Shown here in pieces: positions 22,401-34,500 of a DNA stretch of 64,000 nucleotides (the stretch's first letter is position 1; every line of letters starts with the position of its first letter). The notes under the pieces were generated by a model, which did no database searches, was not told the DNA's origin, and worked only from the letters and a program-made list of their open reading frames with translations. Position numbers and translations under genes: made by a program. This DNA comes from Yamagishiella unicocca. Its lineage: Eukaryota; Chlorophyta; Chlorophyceae; Chlamydomonadales; Volvocaceae. The stretch covers positions 434,001-498,000 of the forward strand of contig BDSL01000060.1 of the NCBI GenBank assembly GCA_003116995.1. The letters are read 5' to 3'.

Positions 22401-25400
22401 AAGACCCAGTGCGGGTGGGTCTGTGAAGGCGTATGTGGTCGCACCAGCACCGTCCCATCCACCACCGGGGCATGCGGCCGACACAGCGGCAGCGATAAAG
22501 TGCTCACGCCAGCCAGCTGATGTCACAGCACGACACGGCAGGCTGTCAGTCGAATCTGCACGCCCTACATTACAACATGTGTTGCGACACAGCCGCAGCG
22601 GACAGGCGCGAAGGGCCACGCAACCACCCAAGTGCCGACCTGCGGGTTTCCTCTCAACCACCAAACCGCCCGTCCAACCAGCTGAAACGCCAGGCTCGTC
22701 CCCACTCACCCGGAAACATGGCCTCCGGTATGGGCTCGATCAGCGTCTCCTCGTCATCCCGGGCGAACGGCCGCATCAAAAGACCAATGGCAGTCTGTAG
22801 GTGGCACCCGGGGCAAAAGATTGCTGTGCAGTTGCCGGAAAGAAGGGCAGCGCTAGGCGCTGTGGTGATCTATATCTATATATATACATAAACGGGGGCT
22901 GTGGGAGGGGTTACGGGAAACTGAATATTGGTTTGACCGGCCCGGCAAGAACACGTGCACGCACGCCTTCCTCCGAGACCACCGCCACTGCGGCGCGCCG
23001 CGCACATGACCCCCCGCTCCCACCTGCTGTAACAAGTGGACCGCCATGTCGCTCATGATGCGGTGGCCCTGGTCGCCAGGGTGGATGTCTGGAGGGGTGG
23101 GGGAGAGGAGGGGAGTTTAGGGGTTTAGGGTTTGAAGGTTTGAGGGTGGAGGGGGTTGGGAGGTTTCGGGGAAGACCAGTGGATGCGAGAAAAACCGTTT
23201 AGGAAAAGACGTTTCGAGATGCATGCTGGAGGAGGTTGGGAGGGAGGCCGGAGAGCGAGGTGACGTGACGGGCTGAGGGCGACGGGGGGTGTATGGGGGC
23301 GGGGTCCGGGCAGGACGGCGAAAGACAGGTAGCGCGCAGCCGCCTATTCCCCCCTGTCGTTTTGATCGGTTTCCTCCCCCACCATCACTCCCCGCGTCGG
23401 ACCACGGGTATCCTCTCGACATCTCCCCAGTCTCGGAGCACGGGTTTCATCTCCCCTCCCCCTTCGAGAGCCCAGGGCACGCGACCTCAGGGGCCCCCGA
23501 CGACCCACCGTTGAAGGTTTGCTCCCACAGGAAGCCGTCCACCTGTTTGTGTACGGCGAGTCGGTATAGCGCCGTACGTACGGACAGGGACTGCACGTCG
23601 TAGTACTGGGCGATCGACCCTGCGTGGGGCGGGGCGCGGGGGAGGAGGGTGGGAGGCGCAACGAACGTTCTCCGCCACGGAGCCCTAACCTAGGCCGCCC
23701 CGGCTTAGCTTCCATGGTTCGCATCGCATTGCAACCGCAACCCTACATACGACGGCTCCTGGCCCTCCGAAACCATACCCCCAGCAAAACCCAAGGACCC
23801 ACCCTCCACGTCCTCCATCGTCTGGTGGAAGTACCTGCGGGAGGGGGAGCGGAGGGGGGAGGGTTGGACCAGGAAGCAAGTGTAGGACCCGGTTACATGA
23901 CACAGGGGAAGAGGGCGGGGAAGGGGGGGGAGGCCACGGGGCGGTAAGGTTGCGCAGCAAGTGGTGCCACCCCGGCTGTGTGTGCTTTGGCTGCACCGGC
24001 TTGTGGCTGTGTGTGCCTTGGCTGCACCGACTCGTGGCTGTGTGTGCCTTGGCTGCACCGGCGTGTGGCTGTGTGTGCCTTGACTGCACCGACTCGTGGC
24101 TGAGGCTTCCCCCCCTCCACCCCATGCGATCCACGGGTTTCCTCTCACCCACCCCAGGCAACCGGGCGCCCCTGCCCCCACACGGTCCGCCTTTCGCCCC
24201 ACAAAGGCAAACGGTTCACCCTCCCTCACACGGGAGATCTGATCACCTTCCCTCACACGGGCGGTTTATTCGCCGGCTACTTTGCGACCTCCGTCTCCTA
24301 TGTCGTGTAACCGGGTCTTCTCGCCCCCTCCCTCCCCCTCACACCCGCCCCGCCCCCTGCGGTTGCTTCATCCCATGCAGGCCCCCCCCACGCTACCGGG
24401 ACCGTTACCTCCCGACATGTACCCCCACTCACTCACTTGTACTCGAAAGGTTCTGGGTGCTTCGGATGGCCACGTGGGTACATCGCGAGGCCGTGGGACG
24501 GAGAGTGCATCAGCACCACCGCCGGCCGACCTGGCAGCGCCAGCAGCCTCCGCACCAGGCGCTCCATCCCCTGGGTACGGCGCCACCACCACCACCACCA
24601 CCGCCACCATCGCCACGACCACCGCCGAGATCGCCGTCACGGCCGTCACCCCGCCCGCCGCCATGCAGTAGGAGAGAGGGGATTGGGGGCGGCTGTCATG
24701 AATCATGAATCAGGAACTCAGGAGGGAGGGGATTGTGGGGGGGCCTGGCATGCGCAGGGCTCGAATGGGGGTTCGGCTGGGATGTGGCAGACAAGCCATA
24801 CATCCGGTTCGTGAATTGCCAGCGGGCTTGCAAACGCACCCTGGTTATGCTGTTCTCTATCGTATATTCAACTCCGTCGTTGAGCGTGAATTCCACAAAC
24901 ATCAGATCCACGTCCCGATCCACAGACTGCTCCAGGCACAAGCTGAGTGGCGGGTGGCGGGGGGGGGCGCCGGTCGTCAGTTAGGCCGGATGGGGCCTGG
25001 ACATGTGGGATCCAGGACAGGCCGCATCGGGCCTGACAGGTGGGATCCAGGACAGGCCGGACCGGGTCTGGACAGATGGGATCCCGGACAACAAGCAATG
25101 AGCCAGCCTTGGGTTGGGCTGCAACTCAGGCGAGGCAGACCGCCATGTACGCGGACACCGCGGGTGCCCACACCAACCGTCACGTCTCCACCACCGGGGT
25201 AAGCCATCACCTGTCCGGGAGGCTACCGAACGCCTGCCCGCCCGCCCGCCCCTCCTCCCCAGCCCTTGCGGCTGCTGATGCTCCCATGCATGTCCGTCCC
25301 ACTGTCGCCCTCCCACCTGCCCGCCGCCCCTGCCCCTCCATCCCTGCCCCTATAACCTTGCCCCTCCTCGCGCCCGTTCACTCCCCACATTCCCGACCAC

Positions 25401-26765
25401 CGTCCTGGCCCCTGTCCCCCTCCACCCTTGCCGGCGCTCACATCATGTATGAGCTCGGCACCCCGGGCACGCAGCCATTGCGAGTGACGATGTTAGATCG
25501 GGGAAAGGCGGCCATCTGTGGGGCGGCGGGGGGCAGCGGGCGGGGGAGTTGAAGCGGCGTCCACGGCACAGCAATGGGCGAGAGGACCGGGCGGAGCAGT
25601 GAGGTAGCGCCCGGGGGATTTCGCAGCGGGTGGCGCGGACCGCCCCAAAGGAGGGACTCAGCGGCCGAAACCATGCGGACAAGGGCCTCCTAGGTCCATC
25701 CGCCGCCGCCGCCGCCGCCACTGCGTCGAACGCCGCCACCGCGTCTGCCTCTGCTGCCTCCGCCACTGCCTCCACCGCTGCCTCCGACTCTGCCACCGCT
25801 GTCTCCGTCTCTGCCGCTGCTTCCACCGCTGCCGCTGCTTCCACCGCTGCCCGCTGCTTCCACCGCTGCCGCCGCCGCTTCCTCCGCGTTCCTGACCATG
25901 CGGACATCCATGAGCCCGCCGCTGTGGAGCCCCGCACTTGCGGCACCTCGGCTCCACTCCATCCCTGGGTCTCAGCCGCCAAGGGCCAGGCAGCCAACAT
26001 CCCCGCCCCCAGACCCCCAGGCGCCACCTCTCTTCCCCGGGCCTAGGAAGCCACCCGAAAGGCATACGCAACAGCAGCTGGCAGCCGAGAGCTGCAGCTG
26101 GTTTGATCGTGATCTCTATGCACCATCAGCCATTTGGATACGTGGCTGAACCATTCACTCGTTTGCACGTACCAGCCATTTTGAGAAAACGCTAAACCAG
26201 TCGGTCTCGCCGCGTTTCGAAGACATGTCGCCCCAGCTGATGCTGTCAGCGTGCAGGCAGGCCCACGCATGGCGGAGGGGGAAGGGTGGGCGGCGACAAA
26301 GGGGGAGAAAGTAAGCCCAAGGCTAGGTTGAGGTTCCCAGCAAGAAGGGCACGGCAAACAGCGCATATTTAGTTCACGTAAGTGATTCGATGTCATGTAT
26401 CTATCCAGGCAAGGGTGTGCTTGAACCAACCTGCCTCCGATGACCCCGACCTTGACATCGCGCCCCGCCAGCATACGCCCAACTACGTGCCGCAGCCGCG
26501 TCGACGAGCCGCGATAGCTTATGCTTCGCTCCAGCTGGATGAGCGGAAGCGTGAAACGGTATGAATTAAGTGCACTGGCGAGGAGTTGGCTCAGCGGCTG
26601 CTTGTCAATCTCTACTCCAGAGTAGGCATGGCCCCAATCCCATTGCAGATCAGGCCGCATCGCCGTACGCTTGAGATCTACGGTCCATACGTTATTGCTA
26701 TCTACTGCCAGTCGCGGCGGGATTGCTGCTAGCAGCAGAGCCACGAGGAATACTAACAGCACCAT
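19445..26765 (-). CDS. Secreted SGNH/GDSL-type hydrolase family protein
   Basis: Fifteen exons join in phase to 533 residues: 26431-26765, 26173-26242, 25442-25515, 24840-24942, 24437-24570, 23803-23834, 23509-23619, 23024-23088, 22710-22794, 22037-22085, 21353-21577, 20848-20971, 20162-20200, 19565-19675 and 19445-19489. It starts with a hydrophobic signal (MVLLVFLVALLLAAIPP). The nucleophile block VIGG/SISWG has Ser at residue 112, its codon split by intron 1. Next come NGCVPGVPSSYMI, CLEQSVDRDVDLMFVEFTLN (Asn block), LMHSPSHGLAMYPRGHPKHP, YYDVQSLSVRTALYRLA, and DIHPGDQGHRIMSDMAVHLL with Asp287/His289. A C-terminal beta-rich part follows (PGFIATSPGARMVVRI, LKSYEHMGMVE, CIGGCECEPTQVNGHMERK, LDETHSGEHKFK). 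This matches a hydrolase family that is expanded in volvocine algae. An extracellular or cell-wall role is inference. The catalytic pair reads D-x-H rather than the usual D-x-x-H. The last intron (19490-19564) is 75 nt and open in frame. Confidence 0.88.
19727..19845. repeat. 21-bp minisatellite in SGNH gene intron 13
   Basis: About six imperfect copies of GTTGAGGAGATGGGAGCAAGT-like units (GTAGATGAGGTGGGAGCAAGT in the first ones). Confidence 0.8.
20293..20393. repeat. 27-bp minisatellite in SGNH gene intron 12
   Basis: Almost four copies, nearly identical, each made of GGTAGGAAGCAGGCACCGG followed by CCGTACAT (CCGTACAC in the first). Confidence 0.9.
20671..20743 (-). repeat. Dispersed element A, copy in SGNH gene intron 12
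   Basis: Read on minus: GGTTTCGAGGAAAACCCGTG, GATGCGAGGAAAAACCGTTT, AGGACAGACGTTTTGAGATG, then CATGCTGGAGAAC. This is the longest and cleanest copy in the window. Confidence 0.8.
21196..21348. repeat. 24-bp minisatellite in SGNH gene intron 11
   Basis: Six exact or nearly exact copies of GACGGCGATGGCCTCCGAAACCAC, written as two parts GACGGCGATGGC and CTCCGAAACCAC. The array ends four bases before the donor of exon 11. Confidence 0.92.
21701..21779. repeat. 16-bp minisatellite in SGNH gene intron 10
   Basis: Five copies of GATCTCCTGGACCCAA with few substitutions (GGTCTCCTGGACCTAA in the first two). Confidence 0.9.
22316..22413. repeat. 24-bp minisatellite in SGNH gene intron 9, related to element A
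   Basis: Four copies of CAGTGCGGGTTTCGAGGAAGA plus CAC/CCC. The part GGTTTCGAGGAAGACC equals the head of dispersed element A, so the array may have grown from a fragment of that element. Confidence 0.85.
23162..23230 (+). repeat. Dispersed element A, copy in SGNH gene intron 7
   Basis: GGTTTCGGGGAAGACCAGTG, GATGCGAGAAAAACCGTTTA, GGAAAAGACGTTTCGAGATG, CATGCTGGA. Same order of blocks as the copy at 20671-20743, opposite orientation. Confidence 0.8.
23975..24102. repeat. 31-bp minisatellite in SGNH gene intron 5
   Basis: About four copies of TTGGCTGCACCGACTCGTGG followed by CTGTGTGTGCC, alternating CGACTCG with CGGCGTG or CGGCTTG. Confidence 0.88.
24296..24324 (+). repeat. Dispersed element B, copy in SGNH gene intron 5
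   Basis: CTCCTATGTCGTGTAACC followed by GGGTCTTCTCG, near-identical to the opposite-strand copy in SWC5 (3579-3611). A second, weaker copy lies in the same intron on minus at 23885-23910. Confidence 0.75.
24989..25092. repeat. About 36-bp tandem repeat in SGNH gene intron 3
   Basis: Three diverged copies built on GGGATCCAGGACAGGCCG and GGGCCTGGACATGT. Confidence 0.75.
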
Positions 26766-28525
26766 GACGGTGACTACTTATTTTACTGCTTTGATTTGTA
26801 ATCAGGTCATCAAGCTGCTGACAGTAGTCTTATGTAGCCAAGCCGTCTAACGACTCGCAGAACCTCGGCCTGCCCTTTGGCCTTCGTGCAGAAGTTGCTG
26901 ATACCGATGCAAATGCATTATTGCCATTTTTAGCTATGAGTTACGCAATCAGCTCAGCTGGAGATTGGTACAGGCTTGGATAGTGGTTCCGGAGCGTTCC
27001 AGTATCTGCGTTGCAAGCAGCCCAAAGCTTTAACCTTCAGACTACGTCAGCCACTGACCATCATCACGGGAGTCACGATCTGATGCGCCATCGCCGACCC
27101 AATAATTTTGAACATTTAAAAGGCTGGCAGCAGGTGGACTTCGGCCCAGGACACACGTGGCGATCAGGATTTTTTGAATATGACGCACATGGTTGGCGCG
27201 AGGCAGTTGGCGCTAGTGTCCTGTATCGTCAGCGAAATAAACAGCGGGAACTTGACGACCCTAAAGCCGCGATGCGGTTCGTGCAACTGCGATAATCGTA
27301 GATGCAGCTTTACAATTTTGAAAGACAGCGTGCCGCTGTCGTGAGAAGTCAAGAGGTGGGCCCGCTCCGGCCGACCTCCCGGCATCGCGTTTCGGCCGAC
27401 ATCTTTTTTGGACGAGGGGCCGGCATCGCTCATCGCGCCTTGGCTTGTGCCGTACGGCCAGTTCAACCTCTTTTCTTCTTGGATAATATTATGTATCCTA
27501 CGTTATAATCGTTGTTGTGTCCCCACTGCCAGTCTTCACCAGCTGCGCTTCCCTGCGGGCGCTGTCATTTCCGGGCAGCGACCTGGGATGCCAATGCCGC
27601 ACCCAAAGTACCAATACCACAAGCAAGACAGGCATTGCCTAGAGCATGCTGCAGGCAATGCGCGCCCGCCACCTCACGTCTACCGTCCTACAAATCCCGC
27701 CACATGGCCTCACCACCTACACCTGTCTTCGAGCCTCATCCAGGGCACCATGCCCTTTAAGCTTGCGGGGGAGATGCTAGTCACGCGGCGCAATCCACGA
27801 GCCAGATCCCACCGCGGCCTAGCCAACCTACAGTACAGCATTCAGCTGCATACTACAAGAGACTAAGCGGTGCAATAGCACCCGAGGGGCCGTACAGCCC
27901 ACATTGCAGCCGCCGCCGTACTCAACGGGCAGTTTTGCACCGCTCCGGAACAGCCGGTGCCTTGGATAGGCAAGAGCTAGGCGCGAAAAACAGTGCACGC
28001 AGTAATACCGTAGCCTTTCTTCCTTCTAGCATGCCAGTAGCTGCCACGGGATACCGTAGCCTGCCTAAAAGTCCCCCATGCGGCTCGAATCGTCCTCCTG
28101 CATGTCCCATGCTCACACGAGACACTGCAGCAGCGCCCGAAAACAAGAAAGCCAGTTCATAGTGTGTCTACTTGCTACTTTGGGCACGCGCGACCTTATT
28201 CCCCGTGGCGCTGAGTTGCGTTGCGGGTACGGCGGGGTGAGACCCCCCCCCTCGCCCTCCCTACACACGCGCGTGCCCTCAAGCGACCCGCGTCCGCAAA
28301 TCGAAACACCCGCCCGGACATTTTCGAAAAGGGGGCCAGTGGGCCCCCTCCCCACGATGCCACGAACGGCAGACTCCATTGCACCGCCCGGGACGCCCAT
28401 GAAAACCCACCGCCTGCATCGCCTGCGTCCGTCATTTATCCACCCCTACCCGGGCGAGCAGCGGCTTCAGGGATTTTCCCTGGAAGTAGTAAACCAACGA
28501 GCCCCTGATGCCGCAACGCACCCTT
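26766..28525. other. Stretch without a supported gene
   Basis: This contains the promoter side of the SGNH gene and the 3' side of U-box gene 1. Composition is less GC-biased than the genes. No frame shows a domain or a convincing splice pattern. A TGTAA on minus near 27310 is a possible but distant polyadenylation motif for U-box gene 1. Confidence 0.5.
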
Positions 28526-31500
28526 TCAATCGTCCTCCTGAGCCGCCATCGACAGCATGGCCATCAGGGCGGCCGCATCCAGCATCCCAGAGTCCGCCAA
28601 GCTACCCTCCGCCGTGACGCGCTTCCCGATCAGCTCCGCGCACGCGTGGCAGGGGCAGCCGTTGTCGGGCCCGCAGCGCCCGTCGCACGAGCCGCACCTG
28701 CACTGCCCCAGCACCCCCCCGCAGTAGAAGACCTCCTTGGACACCTTGCCCGTGTCGCCGCCGCTGCCGGTGGAGCTGCCCAGGAACGCCGCGCGGCCCT
28801 CCCGGTTGAGCTTCATGCGCTTGCACTTCTCCGCCGCAACCTTGCTGGGCAGCGGCCGCAGCGCCTCCCTGTCGTACCACCATTGCGCCGACGTGCGGAG
28901 ATGGAGCACCTGTGCGTGTGGGGAGGCCCGAGTCCAGGGGAGGTTGAGAGGAAACCCGTAGGTCGGCGCTTTAGGAAGACGGAAAACCGACCAGGAAACA
29001 TTTGGTACACTCGCTTGTAATTGCATGCTGGAGAACTTGCTGGTGAACTTGCAGGACGGCCTCATTTCGTCGCGTTGCATTACGCGAGTGCCAATCGCAT
29101 CGGCAATGGTTTTGAGTCTATCGGGCGGTGAGGCAGCGCCCGGTGGAGCGCGCGCGCTCCTCTATCTGCTCCCGCAACCATCAACCGCCAAAACCGCCGC
29201 CGCTCACCTTGTAGCGCGCCTCCCCGCCGCCGATGGCCGCCACTACGCCCACTTTCCCTGCCTTGAGGGGGCCATCCTTGGCATCGCTGAAGCGTGTGTA
29301 GTCGGCAGCGAGCATGACCGGCGTGCCGGGAAGGATCCGACCTGTGTTTCCAGCCGACTCGTACGTGGCCACCTGTAAGTGGTTGGGTCCGGTCGTGACA
29401 GATCGGTCCGGTCCGGTCGTACCAGTAAAAAGAGACAACACCGCAGTACGGCGCCGGCGGCGGCCGAGTGAGGAAGTGGGGACTTAAAATCTGTTGCCAG
29501 CTTGCGAAAGACGACGTTCGCGCCCCTCACCGAGCAGCGCCCTACCGGCATCCACGAGCGCGACACGACACCCCACTCACTGAATCCAAGCGGCGCCCCC
29601 CCCCGTGTGCCGTACTCCGCCCACGTGGCAGCCAAGTGCCGTACCGGGTCCGTTTCCACGTCATCCACCCCCCCCGCGCGGTGGTGGTCCGTACCCTCCC
29701 CGCCACGCCACGCACCTGTAGGTCACACCACTCATTCGACGGCCGCCCCACTCGGTACTGGTTGCTGCCGCCGCTGGCCCAGGCCACCTGCCACCACACG
29801 CCCTCGTCTACAGCCCGCGTGGGTCGCACCAGGACGCCCACGCTGCCGTCCTCGTCCTGGGGGCCCCACTTCCAGTCCCGGCCGCGAACCACCTTGAGCC
29901 CCGCCTGCGCGTTGAAGAGGGTGACGGGCTCCCCCGGCCGGGAGCAGTAGTTGAGGTCGAAGCCCTGGGCTGTCGAGGCGCGGTAGCGAGCGAGCTTGTG
30001 GTTGGGCCACAGCGCGGCGACGAAGCCTGGTGGTCGAGATGGGGAAGGGGATGGACGCGGGACACCGCATGCTTAATTGGGCTTGTGGATATCGCTGCTA
30101 GGCCCACGAACATTTGCACACGGGGGGGTCACCAACAGGACCCGAACTTAACACATCCGTACAATTGGTACTAGTTTTTCATTTGGTGGCATGTTTATTT
30201 GAAATCAAGTCACTAGCTCCAGGGGAGTTGGTGCAGTGAGCTGCCGCCGATAACGAATGCCAGCACGTGCAACGGCAAGGCGCGCGCGGCGATTAGTACC
30301 GAAACAGATCCAAATACATGATGAGTAATGAGTGAGTCGTGGTGTCCGGCTCCTCCAGGTGAGGGACGTGCGCAGCGCTGCACTCCACACAGGTCCCCGC
30401 ATCCCAAGGCGCATCGCGGCCCCGACCCACCCGTTCGCTCGTCCATCTGCACGCTGCCGATGGTGCCGCTGCCACCGTCCTGCTGCTGCCAGGTCCAGTG
30501 CATGCCGCGCACCACGCCCGACCCAGGGGTCACCGCGGCCTCATCCACCACGGGCGCGCCGCTGAATGGGTGCACCTGCAGGTGCTGCAGCTCGTACTTC
30601 TCGTCCCCCCCCGTGTGGTAGATGCCCTCGCCGCCGTTGGCCCAGTACACCTTCCACATCCTCCCCCCCATGGTTGACTCCGCCAGCATTCCAACCTGAA
30701 ACCAGGTGGCCCCAGTACGAGGCAGGAGGGCGGGGTTTCGGAGCAAGGCCCAGCTGGACCACACACGCACCACCTCGTAGGCCTGGCGGCTGATGCGCCC
30801 GGAATCCGACGCGCAGTACAGCGCTATGCCGTCGTCACATGTCGTACAGCGTCGTAGCGCCTCTCACACAGGATCCACTATCCTTTGAAAAAAGGCTCAG
30901 GTCCTTTGCCATGAGTGCTAAAGCTCTTCCCAAACGTACTGCATTAGGTCCCTATGTCCCTAAGTCCCTAGGCCACTGCCGTTGCCTTAACAAGCAGGGT
31001 GGCAAAGTCATGTCATTGCTCATCGAACCCGTCAGCCAGCCCGTCAAGTCCCCTCCGCTCACGCCGCCAAACATCAAAGTCCGCCCAGCCCCAATACCTT
31101 TCCGTGCGCTGCGCCCATCGTCGACCCACCGACCCACCTCGCCGTTCAAGCCCTGTGTGTCGCTGACGTTCACCCAGTCGTACCCTCTCCGCACCAGCAT
31201 GCCCGGTTCCGAGGTGAAGGAGGTCACCGGCGAGCCCATGCTGTCCTCCCACGCTGGCAGGATCAGCCGCAGCTCCGAGGGCATGCTCTGCAGCGGGACG
31301 GGCCTGAGCGCCCCGCGGGGATACCACCAGGTGCGGTATGGCTCCTGCAGGGATCGAACCTGCGCGCCCGCAAGTACCGGTACAGGGATAGGAGCCCAAG
31401 TGAACCTCGTCGGCGTACTTGGGTACCAATAATCGAGGCGAGTCGTAAGGTAGGGTGATATGTGATGTGACAGACCCGGACGACCAAGTCGGTGCGAGCC

Positions 31501-34500
31501 AGCGGCGCTGGTCGCTTAGGGTTTGATGACTACCTAACAGGCCCGCCGCCAGTAGTCCCTTAGACGTTCAAGCCCCAGCTCCTTACCCGTAGCGGTTTGT
31601 CGTCCGTACGATCGTCCATGACGATAATGCCGTACTTGCCTGGGCACAGCGGCCCGTCCGCCGCGTCCTGCACGCTGGCGTAGCCCGAGGTGACCGTCAC
31701 GTAGTCCATCAGCCGAGGCTGGGGGCGTTGCGCGGGATGGGGAAGGGCGAGGATCAGGAATGAGTGGCCGTGAAGCAGTAAGCAGGACAGAGATGATGAG
31801 ATGACCCCTAACCGTTGGGTAGGTAGCGCACCAACTATGCGCCTGCGTGCAACGTCCTGATCCCCTCCCAGCATCCCAGCACACACACCGCCTTCCGCCC
31901 CTTCCTCCCCCTTCCCCCACTCACACTGGGCTGCCCCGGCCCCGGCCCCGGCCCCGCCTCCGCCGCCGGCAGCTCCTTAGCCGCCTGCAGCGCCCGCACC
32001 AGCCGCCGGTGGTCCAGCGGCTTGAGGTTCAGCAGCCTCACGTGCGCCTCCTCCACGGCGCCCTCCCGCAGGTCCGACATGGAGATCGTGCCTGCAAGGC
32101 CCGTCCCCGATGACGGACAGGGTGCCCCGCAGCTCGATCGTCATCGCAGCGAACGAACATGATGGCGACACGGCACAGGACGGCTAAAACCCAACCCTTC
32201 AGATTTAGCACAGATCATGGCGGCTGTTGTCTGGCTGTCATCCAATCCAGCATCCTACCGCAGGCGCACCCAAACATCGCCGGCCCAGTCCCAAAACCGC
32301 GCCAGATTGGTTTGGGGATCTAGGGTTTCAGGCTTTTTGTTAGGGTTTTCCCCGCCAGACCCACCTAACACCTCCGTGAGCGCACGGGCAATCATGGGGC
32401 TGACCCCCGCGTTCTTTATGTGCTCCTTCGCCACCGCATCCAGCTCCGTCACCTGGAACCACTGCGTGACGCCGGCGAAGGTGGTGTAGGCGGGTGACTC
32501 CACCCCCGACGCCGGCCGGGTGCTGCAGCTGGGGCCGGCGCCGCTGCCCGCCTTGCCGCCGCCAGACGCCGCCGCGCCGGTTCCGCTGGGACCCACGGTC
32601 AGCTGGCATGGTTGCGGTGGTCGCGGTGGTTGCGGTGGTTGCGTGACATGGTGGCGAGAGGGCCGGGCGGGAGGGCACCGACGGTGTTGAGAAAGGCCCA
32701 AGCCGGGGTCCATCACAATGTTCTATGCTCCATGCTCAATGCCCAAACACCTCCTGGACCCCGCCCTCGCTCAATTTCAAGTAGCGCCTTCCTGGCCTGT
32801 AGGCTCTCCCTCGGAGGGTCCTCGTAATCACGAGGTGGATGAAACACACACACTTGAAGAACCTCACAGCGCTGGGGCGAGGACCGAGCCGGCAGGCACA
32901 GCGGCAGATGGGGCACAGTGCCATACGGGGCACAGTGCCATATGGGGCACACGCGTTGTTCCGCCTCTTAGCCGTTCGTTGCGGGGTGCGGACAGCGCAG
33001 GTGGCGATGCGGGGACGCACCACTGAGATGCCGTTCTCCCGGATGTTGTCGAACTCCTCGTGGTCCATGCCAGCCGCCGCCAGCCACTCGTCGATGGCGC
33101 CCTTGATGGTCCAGTTGGGGATGAGCACCTTGGAGGTCAACCGCTCGCCTGCGGCGATGACGACGACGACGACGACGACAGGCAATCAGGACAAACATAA
33201 CAACCACGATAACGCACGCGCGCGGAATCCGCCAAGCTACGCGGCAAATGCTGTATCGCGCACGCAAGTGGTGTATGTACAAACTGGTGTATCAGCGGAA
33301 ATCGTGTATGTACAAAACGCAGGTGGTGTACGTACACATTGTGTACCAGCAGAGAAGCGCGTGGCTTCAGCTGTGCGTTGCATCGTTTTTCAACAGGCAG
33401 AGGAGGCAGAGGAGGAGGAGGAGGAGGATGCGAAAGGCGCCAAACACAGAGAGCGCCTGTACCGGCATGCGCAGGACGTTACTTTGCAGTCCGAGTAGCC
33501 CAGGAGCGCACACTCACGGGTCTGCGGGTCCGTGTCGTTGTTTCGGAGCCACGCCTCGATCGCCGTACGTTCATACGCAAAACCCGAAAGCGTTGACACC
33601 GGATCCCGCATCAGCAGTTGCGTAATGGGGCACAGCAGGGAGCGCTGCAGCGGCAGCCGCGCCGCCGGTTGCGCGCCGGCGGCGGCCGCGGGCGATGCCG
33701 ACGCGCGGTTGGATGCCTTGCCATCGCATGCACTGGGGCTGCTGCTATTACTACTGCCGTCTGCCTCCTTGAAGAGCAATGCGCGAGCCACGGCCAGCAG
33801 CAGCTCCGATTCGTCGCTGGAAAGCCAGTCCTGGGCTTCGCTGCGAAGGTCTGTTAGCTCTGCGGACAGCTCCGATTTCATCTGGGTCGGCGCCGATTGT
33901 GGGGTGCGGCGGTGGCACGGGAGACGGCGGCGGCGGCGGCGGGTCAGTGCCCGCTGCTGCTGACGGGTAAACACAGCGAACACAGTGAAACAGGAGGCGC
34001 TACCCATTCGCTGGTGTGCTTTGCCGTACTGATGCGCTCCCAGCACCAGCACCAAGCCGCCCAGCATGTCCGCAATGGTCGCTGTCGTATGCCGCAATGC
34101 ACACTGTCGTACGCCTCAACGCGCACTGTCGTACGCCTCAACGCGCATTGCCGTACGCCTCAACGCGCACTGTCGTATACACCTCAACGCGCACGGTCGC
34201 CAACCTCACCTGTGCGTCTTCAAGGACGCTGGTTGGAACGCCTTCTTCCCGCAGCGCCTGGCACACACAGGCAGCTGCCTCCGCCTCGGCTGAGTCGTCA
34301 CCACTCCCTAATTTGAGCGCCGCCAGCCGCTGCCAGAGTGCCTCCGCGCGCGCCCCTCTGTGGTCCAGAACGTCGAGCTGCGGCTCACGCAACACCGTGG
34401 GGGTGCTTGTGGGCGCGCCAGTTGAAGCACTCACGGCGGCCACAAGGAGGTCCAGGGCTGTGACCACGCCACCGAAATTTTCGCGCAGCCTGCGTGCCAA

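Noticed and set aside
20293..24102. Arrays of 16-31 bp repeats that could suggest a CRISPR locus
   Set aside because: Units are directly adjacent with no unique spacers, lie in introns of a eukaryotic gene, and no cas-like gene is present.
31354..31411. A functional tRNA gene
   Set aside because: Acceptor stem and T arm fit, but the total is only about 58 nt, there is no D arm, and it overlaps a coding exon. Kept only as a tRNA-like curiosity.
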